Below, one piece after another: positions 9,585 through 18,223 of a stretch of 62,960 nucleotides of DNA (positions are counted from its first letter, which is position 1; each line of letters begins with the position of its first letter). The stretch is from Symbiodinium natans (lineage: Eukaryota; Sar; Dinophyceae; Suessiales; Symbiodiniaceae). The stretch covers positions 100,677-163,636 of the forward strand of contig CAJNDS010000332.1 of the NCBI GenBank assembly GCA_905221605.1, written 5' to 3'. Position numbers and translations under genes: made by a program. The notes under the pieces are model-generated. The model did no database searches. It had not been told where the DNA came from and saw nothing but the letters and a program-made list of their open reading frames with translations.

Positions 9585-9692
9585 AAACCTGAGGATGAGT
9601 CCATTGAACTTCTGCTTCGCATGGATGTAGACCTGCCTCAGCGCAATACAGGAGTTCAGTGTTTACTACACAACCGCGCCAACCCCCCGCAG
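9585..9692 (+). CDS. Candidate 108-bp exon, plus strand
   Basis: CTCAACCTTAG (acceptor-like) is followed by exactly 36 codons, including PEDESIELLLRMDVDLPQRN and ending NPPQ. The next bases are GTAAGC (donor-like). The exon is phase 0/0. An acidic start and an LLLRMDVDLPQ core look like real protein, but I do not recognise the family. It lies on the opposite strand from the S1-like exons, so it would be a separate gene. Confidence 0.35.
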
Positions 9693-9989
9693 GTAAGCAA
9701 AAAGAAGGGCAAAGGATCGGGAGTAACATGTCATTCGACACCTGGAGAGTTCGCCTTAGAATGAGTGTTCATTGCACTGGCAAAAGGAACCTTTGGAATA
9801 CTTATGGTGTCGGCGACAATCACAGTCAGTCGTGCTAAGCAAAGCACAGCATCATCATCATCTTTTCAATGTTAACGTAACAGTAACAGGACTAGCAATA
9901 CTGGTAGTAACTAAAACTCTACGCACAAAAAGAACAAGATTCTTTGCTAGTCCTCATCATCGTGGCCATACCAAGACTGAGAATGCCAT

Positions 9990-10360
9990 TCTGAGTTAAT
10001 CGCGCCAACCCTAAAACCTAAATCCTAAACCCTCAATACTAAACCCTGGCCCTACGCCCTCAATCCTAAACCCTAAGCCCTAAATCCTAAACGTCATAAC
10101 GGTAATTTATGGTGGTCTGGATTGTGTTAACGGTAATGGTGGTCTGGAATGTGTTGAAGACGATGATCGCCACAATGGTGGTCATGATGACTACTTTTCT
10201 CAAAAAACAGGGGCCACTGGGCAATTCACGAGGAAGAAATGAGCTGTTCAAGTTTGCACATCATCCCCCAAAGAAACCCAAACCCTAAACCCTAAACCCT
10301 AAACCCTAAACCCTAAACCCTAAACCCTAAACCCTAAACCCTAAACCCTAAACCCTAAAC
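9990..10360 (+). repeat. CCCTAAA arrays
   Basis: A decayed group at about 10,005-10,095, then near-perfect heptamers at 10,276-10,360. The unique sequence between (10,096-10,275) shows GGTGGTCTGG duplications but no gene. Confidence 0.85.
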
Positions 10361-10520
10361 GCGATGGCCAGCTTTTCTCCCCCTCTCGCAACTCTTGCGG
10401 CGACTCTTCTCGGGTGGGTGCTGGCGGCGCCCGGAATACCCAGGGGATCACCACTTCCGCTCTGATCAAGTGCAGCAAGGAGATGAGCAAGAGCGGCATA
10501 CCCGGGCGCCATGCCTGGAG
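10361..10520. other. Exon-like island between inverted telomere-type arrays
   Basis: This is a 160-bp GC-rich island between CCCTAAA (left) and TTTAGGG (right). In minus sense the left flank would be a donor (GTTTAGGG) and the right flank an acceptor (ACCCTAAG). One minus frame is open throughout (contains MAPGYAALAHLLAALDQSG), and a second is also open, so the coding assignment is not secure. Confidence 0.3.
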
Positions 10521-10630
10521 CTTAGGGTTTAGGGTTTAGGGTTTAGGGTTTAGGGTTTAGGGTTTGGGGTTTAGGGTTTAGGGTTTGGGGTTTAGGGTTT
10601 AGGGTTTGGGGTTTAGGGTTTCGGGTCTCG
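10521..10630 (+). repeat. TTTAGGG array
   Basis: About 14 TTTAGGG/TTTGGGG heptamers. Confidence 0.85.
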
Positions 10631-10639
10631 AGTTCAGGG

Positions 10640-11345
10640 GTTTGCCTAAGGCTTGGGTTGCCAAAATCTTTTCTAGGGCAAAGGGCCATTTCTCAACATA
10701 GAGGTGTCCCTCATACGCCCGGCTCCAAGATTCTCTAAGATTCCTCACTACAAGTACTATGTTTGTGCCATGGCACTCGAGTGGTTCTATTCGTAATGTC
10801 GCGGCAATTGTGCTTTATCGGCTGGCAGTACTAGTAAGTAGACACCACCTAAGTCGCCCTTACGGTCACACTGCGCTTCGCTACAATTGCGTGCAGTGCA
10901 GGTACTCATGTGCAGCTAAGTAGGGTTTGAATGTGTGCCTACAAGGACACCCTATGCATTTTCATTGGCTCTAAACCCAAACCCTCAGGAGCCCAGAAGC
11001 AGTGATCCCTAAAAAGACCCTAAGCCCTAAACCGCAAATCCTTAACCACCCCACAACCACACTAGGGTCAAGGTTTTATGGGTTTTGTATGGGATTTGAA
11101 AGGGTTTTGAGGTGTTAACGGTCTGTTTAGGGTTGCAGGTTTTAGGGTAAAGGGTTTTGTGGTTTAAGGCCTTAGGGTTTAGGGCATAGGGTTTAGCTTT
11201 GCGAGAGGGTATTGCTGGGAAGGGGGGTGGAGGGGGGGGATACCATGAGGGGTGGGTGCGGAACCATATGTGCGCTCATCCGTATACCTACGAACCCCGC
11301 CTACACTCGCAAAACGTAATCTTCATCTGACCATACACTTTCGCT
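10640..11345. other. Unique sequence with decayed telomere-type units
   Basis: No credible gene. Sparse CCCTAAA-like units occur at about 10,975-11,045 and TTTAGGG-like units at 11,130-11,205. Confidence 0.3.
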
Positions 11346-11349
11346 TCGG

Positions 11350-11640
11350 GTTCAGGGTTTAGGGCTAGGGTTTAGGGTTTAGGGTTTAGGGTTTAGGGTT
11401 TAGGGTTTAGGGTTTAGGGTTTAGGGTTTAGGGTTAAGGGTTAAGGGTTTAGGGCTCAGGGGGCTTGACGTCAGGCCTGGAGCTCCGCGAAAAGGATGGG
11501 AGCCAGCAGGGCCACGGGCAATGCCAGAGAGGACAGGAGCCCTTCAAGCTCTCCGCTACCCAAGGCCCCAGCCTCAGGAGGTTAGGGTTTAGGGTTTTCG
11601 GGTTTGAGGGTTTAGGGTTTAGGGTTTAGGGCTTAGGGTT
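11350..11640 (+). repeat. Two TTTAGGG arrays around a GC-rich island
   Basis: Arrays at about 11,350-11,460 and 11,583-11,643. The island between them (about 11,470-11,582) is open on both strands. The minus reading starts after CTCCTGAG and is Leu-rich; the plus reading starts after GACGTCAG, is Ser/Arg-rich and ends at GGTTAGGG. Which, if either, is an exon cannot be decided. Confidence 0.6.
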
Positions 11641-11864
11641 CAGCAGCTCCGTGTCGAGCAGTTTTATGGTAAAGTTATATTACGGCTCTGATATAACACC
11701 CACCCACCCAGAGAGTCCCATAACTTTGGGAAAAACAAAAATACAATTACTCTCCAATCATCTCAGTTTCAAAGGTCTAAACGAACCAACACAACAAACA
11801 CACCTAATTTTCTTAACTTCATATTCTTGCTATCGCATCTCTGCGTTGGCCACCCCAGGCCCTC

Positions 11865-12470
11865 CTTGAAGCCCAGAAACCCTAAATTCCAGGCCTTGAG
11901 GCCCTGAAACCTTAAACCCCAGGCTTTGAGGCCTTGAAACCCTAAATAAACGCCAGGCCTTGAGGCCCTGAAATCCTAAACGCCAGGCCTTGAGGCCCTG
12001 AAACCCTAAACACCACCTAAACCACGGGCTTTCAACCACGAATTATGGGCTTAAACCACGGGCCTTAAGCCACGAATTATGGGCCTTAAACAACGGGCCT
12101 CAAACCACGGGCCTTAAACCACGAATTATGGGCCTTAAACCACGGGCCTCAAACCACGAATTATGGGCCTTAAACCACGAATTATGGGCCTTAAACCACG
12201 AAGTATGGGCGTAAAGCACGAATTATGGGTCTTAAACCACGGGCCTTAAACCACGAATTATGGGCCTTAAACCACGAATTGTGGATTTTAAACCACGGGC
12301 CTATAAACCACGAATTATGGGCCTTAAACCACGAATTATGAGCCTTAAACCACGAACTATGGGCCTTAAACCAGTTTCGGCCTTAACCCACGAATTATGG
12401 GCCTTAAACCACAAATTCTGGGCCTCAAACCACGAAGTATGGGCCTTCAACCACGAAGGACATTAAGGTT
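11865..12470 (+). repeat. 21-bp minisatellite TTAAACCACGAATTATGGGCC
   Basis: From 11,865 to 12,010, units of about 28 bp combine CCAGGCCTTGAGGCCCTGAAA with a CCCTAAA-type heptamer. From about 12,015 to 12,465, 21-bp units TTAAACCACGAATTATGGGCC alternate with shorter CCACGGGCC units. Because 21 is divisible by three, one plus frame stays open and gives a KPRIMGL repeat peptide. I treat this as non-coding. Confidence 0.85.
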
Positions 12471-12494
12471 TAAATTATTATATGAAAGAGAGGT

Positions 12495-12570
12495 TTAGGG
12501 TTTAGGGTTTAGGGTTTAGTTTAGGGTTAGGGTTATAGGGTTATAGGGTTATAGGGTTATAGGGTTATGT
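12495..12570 (+). repeat. TTTAGGG then GGTTATA repeat
   Basis: Four TTTAGGG heptamers change into a GGGTTATA heptamer-like run. This is a variant of the telomere-type unit. Confidence 0.7.
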
Positions 12571-12574
12571 GGCA

Positions 12575-13075
12575 TGGACCTTTAGGGTCTATTTGGCACT
12601 TCCTTTTTGTTTGCTATTTAAATGGTTCAATTCACACGTACAATTTGTAGGGTTTAGGTTTAAGGCAAAATTTATGGCTTAGGGCTAGTTCGGTTCACGG
12701 CTCAGGGCTCCCATGTTTGGCATCACATCTCTTATTTTCCTAGGGCTTCGCCACCTACCATCTCATTCTAGGGTGTATGTTTTCCATTCAACCCTCGTTT
12801 AAGGGTCTGGTGTTTGCCATAAATATACTACTTAAAAAAAACAATAATAACATAAATACCGCTAACTACAGGAGCTGCTGGAAATGACAAACCCTGAGCG
12901 CTCTCAAGTGTGTTGCTTCAAATAAGACGATAATATACTCCTTTCTTGGTAAATATTCCCATGACCATATTGTTGTTTTAGCCGCTTTTAGCCTTTTCCT
13001 ATTAGTATTGTTTTTGTTTACCTGATATAACACGAAGGAAGGGGAAAGGGAAAACACCACTTCATCTCGATGTAT
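12575..13075. other. AT-rich unique sequence
   Basis: No gene or conspicuous repeat was recognised. Confidence 0.3.
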
Positions 13076-13079
13076 TTAT

Positions 13080-13929
13080 CTCTCATTTCCTTCCCTCTCA
13101 AGATTTTTTTTGTTTAATCTCCCTCTCTCTCTCTCTTCTTCGCTCTGTCTCGCTATCTCTCTCTCCTCTGCCATCTCTTGCTCTCTTATCCCTCCCCTCC
13201 CCTCTTTCCTTCCTCCCCTCCTTTCCAAAACTTTCTGCGAAGAATAAGGAAAACAGAGAACAAAAAGGAAAAGATAGGATGAAGGCAGATGGTGGGGACA
13301 GGAAGGGAGAACTCCTCTTTCGCTCGGTTCACACGTTTTCTCTTCCCTTGCCTTCATCCTCTGCTCTTCTCCCTTTTCTCTTCATAAGAAGAAAGGACAA
13401 ATGAAAGGAACCGAAAGCTCAGGGAAAGCAAGACACCCTCGCTCTCATCATCTGCCCCTTCCTCGACTTCATTGCTCTCTTCATCTCTGTCTCCATCTCT
13501 CTCTATCTTCTTCTTCTTCTTCTTCTTCTTCTTCTTCTTCTTCTTCTTCTTCTTCTTCTTCTTCTTCTTCTTCTTCCGCTGGGCTTGCAGTTCTCCCTTT
13601 CTCTCTGTCATTTCTGCGTATTGTTCTTTCCGTTCTTGCTTCTCTTTCTATTTCTCCACCTTCCTTCCTCTCCTTCCTGCTTCTTAGCTTTCCACCAGAA
13701 AAAGAAAATGAAAGAACGGCAAGCTCGTCTTGGTTTATCACTGATCACCAATGAGACAGGAGAGAAGAACAAGGAATGCACAGAGGCAGAGGACAAAGCC
13801 CTGCTGCTTTCTTCATCTCTTCCTCTTTTCATCCCCCCTCTCTCTTTCTCTCCCCCTCTCTCTGTCTCTCTCTGTCTCTCTCCCCCTCTCTCTCTCTCTC
13901 TCTCTCTCTCGCTCTCTCCCTCTCCCTCC

Positions 13930-13993
<64 letters not shown>

Positions 13994-13996
13994 TGC

Positions 13997-14027
<31 letters not shown>

Positions 14028-14125
14028 GTCTCTCTCTCTCTCCCTCTCTCCCTCTCTCCCTCTCTCCCTCTCTCCCTCTCTCCCTCTCTCCCTCTCTCCC
14101 TCTCTCCCTTCTTCTTCTACCCAGC
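13080..14125. repeat. CT-rich microsatellite block (TCT)n, (CT)n, (CCCTCTCT)n
   Basis: Consecutive simple repeats: TCT triplets (about 13,507-13,577), CT dinucleotides (about 13,880-13,990), and CCCTCTCT octamers (about 14,040-14,110) among CT-rich DNA. On the minus strand this is a GA-rich tract directly 3' of LINE A's last ORF, and the octamer reappears 5' of the same element at 22,250-22,400. Open frames here (poly-Glu, poly-Ser, poly-Arg/Glu) are artefacts. Confidence 0.9.
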
Positions 14126-14263
14126 GAAGAGGCCCCCCCCCAGGAGAGAGGAACCCCGGCCACGCTGGCCCGCTGCTCTGTCTTGGTGAAAAGACGGGTT
14201 TGTTACACATTGGTAATCCCGATGTCTGGACGAAAGGTGCTGGTTCTTCTAGACTTGGGCCCC

Positions 14264-17200
14264 TCACTTGTCCACCCCCTTGTGTTGATCCTCATCAGTG
14301 GCCCCCTCATCCTCCTCCTGTGCATCGTCCTGGGTGTCGATTTGCGTGCTCTGCATCTGTCCCCCTGGCTGGCGCCCTCCTTGATCAGCCGAACTTGCGG
14401 ACGAAGTCGCTCCTTCATCGCGACCTCTTGGTTGGACCCCCGAGGCGGTCTCACTCGCCCGCAGGGCCTCCAGGTGCCTCCACTCGATGGCCTCCTTGAG
14501 GAACTGCTGGTATCGAAAAGGCTCCCCGGGTTGACGTGGTCGATGCCATGGACGCCATGGGCGTAGGAGGCAGTTGGGCCACGGTCTTTTCCAGTATCCT
14601 GGGGCCCTCACCGGCCACGGCCCCCCTGGCAACGTTGGTCTTTCGGCCGGCTCCGTCCAGACCCCCCCAAGACCTTGTGGCGTCTCCGGCAGGTTGTGCG
14701 GGTCCGGGTCCATGGCCACCTCGATCTCCTCGTCCGTTGTGCCGTGCTCCCGCTCGCTGTAGTTCTCCTGCTCGTCCACGCTCCCAGCTTGCTGCGTGTC
14801 CGCCCCCTCCGTCAGGTCGACTAGGGTCTGCTCGCCCTCCAGGTTCGCTCCCCCACTTGTCGCGGCTTGGCTCGGGCCCTTCGCGTCCTCCGTGTGGTGC
14901 TCCATCAGCTTGGCCCCTTCCCACCGGGCCCCCTTGGAATGGAGGGCCTCCAGGTATCCCTGCCAAATCCTCCCCATCGTTTCTATCTCGACCTTGTTGC
15001 GCCAAGCGCGCTCTTGTCGCCATCTGGACATGATCTGGTAGAGGACGGTGAGGTGCAACATCGGCTCGCCCTTTTCCTCGAGGAGCAGCTGGTTCAGGTT
15101 GAGCACGTGCGTGAGCACTTCCACCACACTGTCCACTTCGATCTCCATGCCGCCGGTCGCTGTGGCCCCTACCATCCATCGGTTGAGAGCCATTGTAACC
15201 GCAGCCACGTGGTGATGCTGCTGGTGTGTCTGCATCTGGGTGATCCCCTCCGGCGGTTGATTGGCCCCCCGATCATCTTCTTCCGCGAGGTACTCGTCGA
15301 TGGTTTTCTGCACCCATTCTTCATGTAGGGCTCGGTCTTGTTCCCACTCTTCTTGCAGTGCACGCTCCTCTTCCAGCTCCCTTTCAACCCTTTGTTGCTC
15401 TTCCAGGTCGCAGTCCGCGTTACTGGCGTGGGTCTCCGCTGCCTCACCCTCGCCTTCTCCGGTCTGTGGTCCTCCATGATTGCGTTCTTCGCCTTCAGGA
15501 AGTCCCCCACTCCCTTGCGCGTTCTCGGCGAGGTCGGTGTAGTCGGTGTGGTTTTCTGGGTCCCCATCTCCTCTCTTCCTCTTTTTCCCTTGCACCCATG
15601 CCACTTCATCTTCCTCGTCTGCGGTCTCGTCTCCATAGCTCTTGCTCTGGTGGTCGTCGTCCTTGTGCACATAGTCGGGCGGGTCGTCATCGTCGAGCAG
15701 GTTGTCAGCGTAGTCGTTCATGGTGTTCCCCGTGTCTGGTGGGCGGCGGCCCACAAGCCCACATTGAAGCAGAGCTTGGTCCTCCTTGTCATCCTTGTGT
15801 TCGCTGGCCGCGTGTCTGTCTTCTTGGTGTGGCCGTTCTTGTTGTGTAGGCTGGTGTTCCAGGCTGTCCAGCAGGGCGTCAATGATATCCTCCGCCTCCT
15901 CCACCAGGTCCGGCGGTGTGTCCACGTTCACTGCGTTGTTGGGCCCCTCTGTTTGTTCCGCTTGCTGACATTGTTCCGGCTGTTGGTCTCGCCCACCAGG
16001 CTGGTCCGCTTGCGGTTGTTCAGGACGGTCCGGCTCGTGGGGGTCACGTTGTTCCGGGTCTCGCTGTTCTTCTCCATCACGCAAAGGTCTTGGCCGGTGC
16101 CGATGGCGGTTGAGCATGGCACTCCATTCCTCACCCGTCCCCGGCGTCGGAGTGCTGCCACTACGGTGGACCAGTTCACTCCATTCCGTGTGCCAAGCCC
16201 GTTCCCATTGTTGCCAGTCAGCCCACTGGCGAGCTTTGCGTTCTTGCCGCACTGGTCCCTGTCCCCCGTCGTGCCTCGGTCTGTGTTGGGCCCCCGATGT
16301 CCACGTGCTCCACGAAGACCAACCCCGCCAGCTCGCAGAAGTCCCGGACGTAGTTGGCCCACTTGCCCAGGAGGTAGACGACGAGGCAGAGCTGGTAGAG
16401 GGGTTCCCGTGGCTGTGTTGGCGACCTCCCTGTTGGCTGGCCCCCATGCGCGTGGCCCTGCTTTTCTTAGGCTCGTCCCTCTGCTCATAGCGGCGTCGCT
16501 CATTTTGCCACTTTTCCAAGTAGGGCCGGTTGCGAATCTCCTCCATGGCCCCCTTGTTCAGGTAGCGGACTCGCCGTCGATCAGTAGGCGGATAGCCCGG
16601 CGGTCCAATGTCCACCGGCTCGCTCGCCCCCTTTTTTCCCTCCTCTCCAAACCAAGGAGGCATCTGTGGAGCAGGCTCTCCACTTGTAGCTTGCCCCCCC
16701 CGTTCTTGTCGGTACTGTTCCCACGCTCGCGCTTTGGCTTCTTGGCTCACTGTGTCCTCATCCACGTTGTCGCCCCACTGGTGGTTGCCGGGCGCTTCTT
16801 GCGCCTGCGTAGGCCCAGGGTTCCATGCATGGGCTGCCGCATCATAGCTTTGGGCCTGGGCCGGCTCTTCCATGTCGGCGTCTGGTGCGCGGTCTCCGGG
16901 GTTCCAGGCATGGAGTGCCGGGTCGTAGGACTGGTCGGCGTCGTCGTCTGTTCCATCCCCCCCATTTTCGGGCCACCACCCTTGCTGCTCTTCAGCTCGC
17001 TCCTGCCTTGCAGCCCGCCAGTCTCGAAGTTGCACTTCAAACCATGAGGCTTCAGGTCGATCTCGCGGGTAGTTCCACCACCTCCATCTGGTCGACCTCC
17101 ACTCTCTGACTGTCCATTGGTCGTTCCCCCATTGGGGCGCATCTCTGTACTCAGAGCCTCCTCCTTGGGCGGCCCCCCCATCCTGGGGGGCTCCTTGTTC

Positions 17201-17974
17201 GGGTAGGGGTGGGTCGTGCCCGTCTTCTTCTTCAGCTCCACGTCGCTCCCCAGGTTGCGCAGGTAGAGGTCGAAACTGCCCTTCGGCTTGTTCCTGCGCT
17301 GCTCCATGTCCATGTTCGTGTGGTTGCGGCTGTCCCCCTTCTGTTGGCATTTCTTGGTCCGGTGGCACCTCTCGTTCCGGTAGTCGTCGATCACGCCCGT
17401 CACCCTGTCCTCCTTGTCGTCGGTGATCAGCATGTACAGGTAGGAGTGGATCGCGCCCATGGTCCCCCCCCTGGTGGTCGTCTCGTCCATGGCTAGGTCC
17501 ACGTAGTCGTTCCCACCAACCACCCCAAGCCTCCCAGTCATCTCCGTCATCGGTTTCTGGCTGCACGGCGGTGCCCCCCACAGAGGCCCCCCCGTGTTGG
17601 GGAAGCGGTTCTGGTTGTAGCGGAGGTTGAGGGTCCATGTGGCTCGGCTGTCCTGGCGAGCCCCCCATCTGGTCCTCCTCGCTCTGAACTTGTGGTAGTC
17701 CCCCCTGTGGTTGTCCTTGGTGTTCTCGTTGGTCGCGCTCTCGGCCTCCTTCAGATCGCCCTCCGTAGTCCGCCGCATCGTCCCAGTTCCAAATGCTCCA
17801 GGGGGCCCCCTTCACGACCAGGATGCCCAGCAGCGGCCGGAACAGCAGCAGGAGCGGCCCCATGCCCCGGTAGCACAGAAGGAAGCGGCGGGGCGAAGTT
17901 GGTGCAGGGCGCAGGCAGGGACCAAGACGGCTGCGGAGTCGGTGACGGCGAAGTCCCTCTTGTGGCTCTGTCAT
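14264..17974 (-). CDS. LINE A third ORF, ~1,236 aa, unknown function
   Basis: Open from the first ATG at 17,974 (the frame extends open a little further upstream) to a stop at 14,264, 250 bp after the RT ORF ends. A short hydrophobic stretch near the N-terminus (MGPLLLLFRPLLGILVV) is followed by a very polar chain rich in Asp, Glu, Gln, Arg, Gly and Trp. The central part contains a duplicated QSYDPALHAWNPG / QSYDAAAHAWNPG unit. Near residues 850-900 a Glu-rich coiled-coil-like stretch occurs (ELEEERALQEEWEQ). I recognise no enzyme motif, zinc finger or RNase H. Its length and lack of stops in GC-rich sequence argue that it is real. By position it belongs to LINE A; it could instead be the ORF1 of a second, truncated element. 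Plus-strand frames here are shadows. Confidence 0.6.
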   Translation of the reverse strand: MTEPQEGLRRHRLRSRLGPCLRPAPTSPRRFLLCYRGMGPLLLLFRPLLGILVVKGAPWSIWNWDDAADYGGRSEGGRERDQREHQGQPQGGLPQVQSEEDQMGGSPGQPSHMDPQPPLQPEPLPQHGGASVGGTAVQPETDDGDDWEAWGGWWERLRGPSHGRDDHQGGDHGRDPLLPVHADHRRQGGQGDGRDRRLPEREVPPDQEMPTEGGQPQPHEHGHGAAQEQAEGQFRPLPAQPGERRGAEEEDGHDPPLPEQGAPQDGGAAQGGGSEYRDAPQWGNDQWTVREWRSTRWRWWNYPRDRPEASWFEVQLRDWRAARQERAEEQQGWWPENGGDGTDDDADQSYDPALHAWNPGDRAPDADMEEPAQAQSYDAAAHAWNPGPTQAQEAPGNHQWGDNVDEDTVSQEAKARAWEQYRQERGGQATSGEPAPQMPPWFGEEGKKGASEPVDIGPPGYPPTDRRRVRYLNKGAMEEIRNRPYLEKWQNERRRYEQRDEPKKSRATRMGASQQGGRQHSHGNPSTSSASSSTSWASGPTTSGTSASWRGWSSWSTWTSGAQHRPRHDGGQGPVRQERKARQWADWQQWERAWHTEWSELVHRSGSTPTPGTGEEWSAMLNRHRHRPRPLRDGEEQRDPEQRDPHEPDRPEQPQADQPGGRDQQPEQCQQAEQTEGPNNAVNVDTPPDLVEEAEDIIDALLDSLEHQPTQQERPHQEDRHAASEHKDDKEDQALLQCGLVGRRPPDTGNTMNDYADNLLDDDDPPDYVHKDDDHQSKSYGDETADEEDEVAWVQGKKRKRGDGDPENHTDYTDLAENAQGSGGLPEGEERNHGGPQTGEGEGEAAETHASNADCDLEEQQRVERELEEERALQEEWEQDRALHEEWVQKTIDEYLAEEDDRGANQPPEGITQMQTHQQHHHVAAVTMALNRWMVGATATGGMEIEVDSVVEVLTHVLNLNQLLLEEKGEPMLHLTVLYQIMSRWRQERAWRNKVEIETMGRIWQGYLEALHSKGARWEGAKLMEHHTEDAKGPSQAATSGGANLEGEQTLVDLTEGADTQQAGSVDEQENYSEREHGTTDEEIEVAMDPDPHNLPETPQGLGGVWTEPAERPTLPGGPWPVRAPGYWKRPWPNCLLRPWRPWHRPRQPGEPFRYQQFLKEAIEWRHLEALRASETASGVQPRGRDEGATSSASSADQGGRQPGGQMQSTQIDTQDDAQEEDEGATDEDQHKGVDK

Positions 17975-18223
17975 CGCACCTACTTCAACTGCCCTCACTC
18001 TCTCTGTTCTCGGCGGCGCCCCCCATAGACTGAAAAGCGAAAGTCAGAGGCATGCATGGCGGTGAAGCGGAAAGGGTTTTTCCAACGACCTAGGCTTTCG
18101 GGCTCATCTCGAGGCGTCATTCGCTGATCGTTGCCGCTAACCAAAGAGGGCTCCTTGGGAGACCCCCGCTGTCGAGGTGAAAAACGGCGAGGTGGGACGG
18201 GGAGGCAGTCAACGGCCCCCACG

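Noticed and set aside
12015-12465. CRISPR-like array (regular repeats)
   Set aside because: Repeats are adjacent and degenerate without unique spacers, in eukaryotic DNA. The same applies to the 42-bp and 118-bp arrays.
12260-12466. KPRIMGL repeat protein
   Set aside because: The 21-bp period keeps the frame open automatically; there is no start, splice or composition support.
1-12600. Plant origin based on TTTAGGG repeats
   Set aside because: The same heptamer is used by dinoflagellates and other protists. The retroelements, leader-like motifs and absence of plant-type genes point away from a plant.
13354-14566. Long frames on both strands (poly-Lys, poly-Ser, poly-Glu, Leu/Ser repeats)
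   Set aside because: They are translations of TCT, CT and CCCTCTCT simple repeats; no stops can occur in such repeats.
15338-17047. 569-codon plus-strand frame opposite LINE A third ORF
   Set aside because: Antisense shadow of a GC-rich coding frame. Its composition is Val/Leu/Arg/Pro-rich without domains, and the minus ORF is much longer and element-linked.
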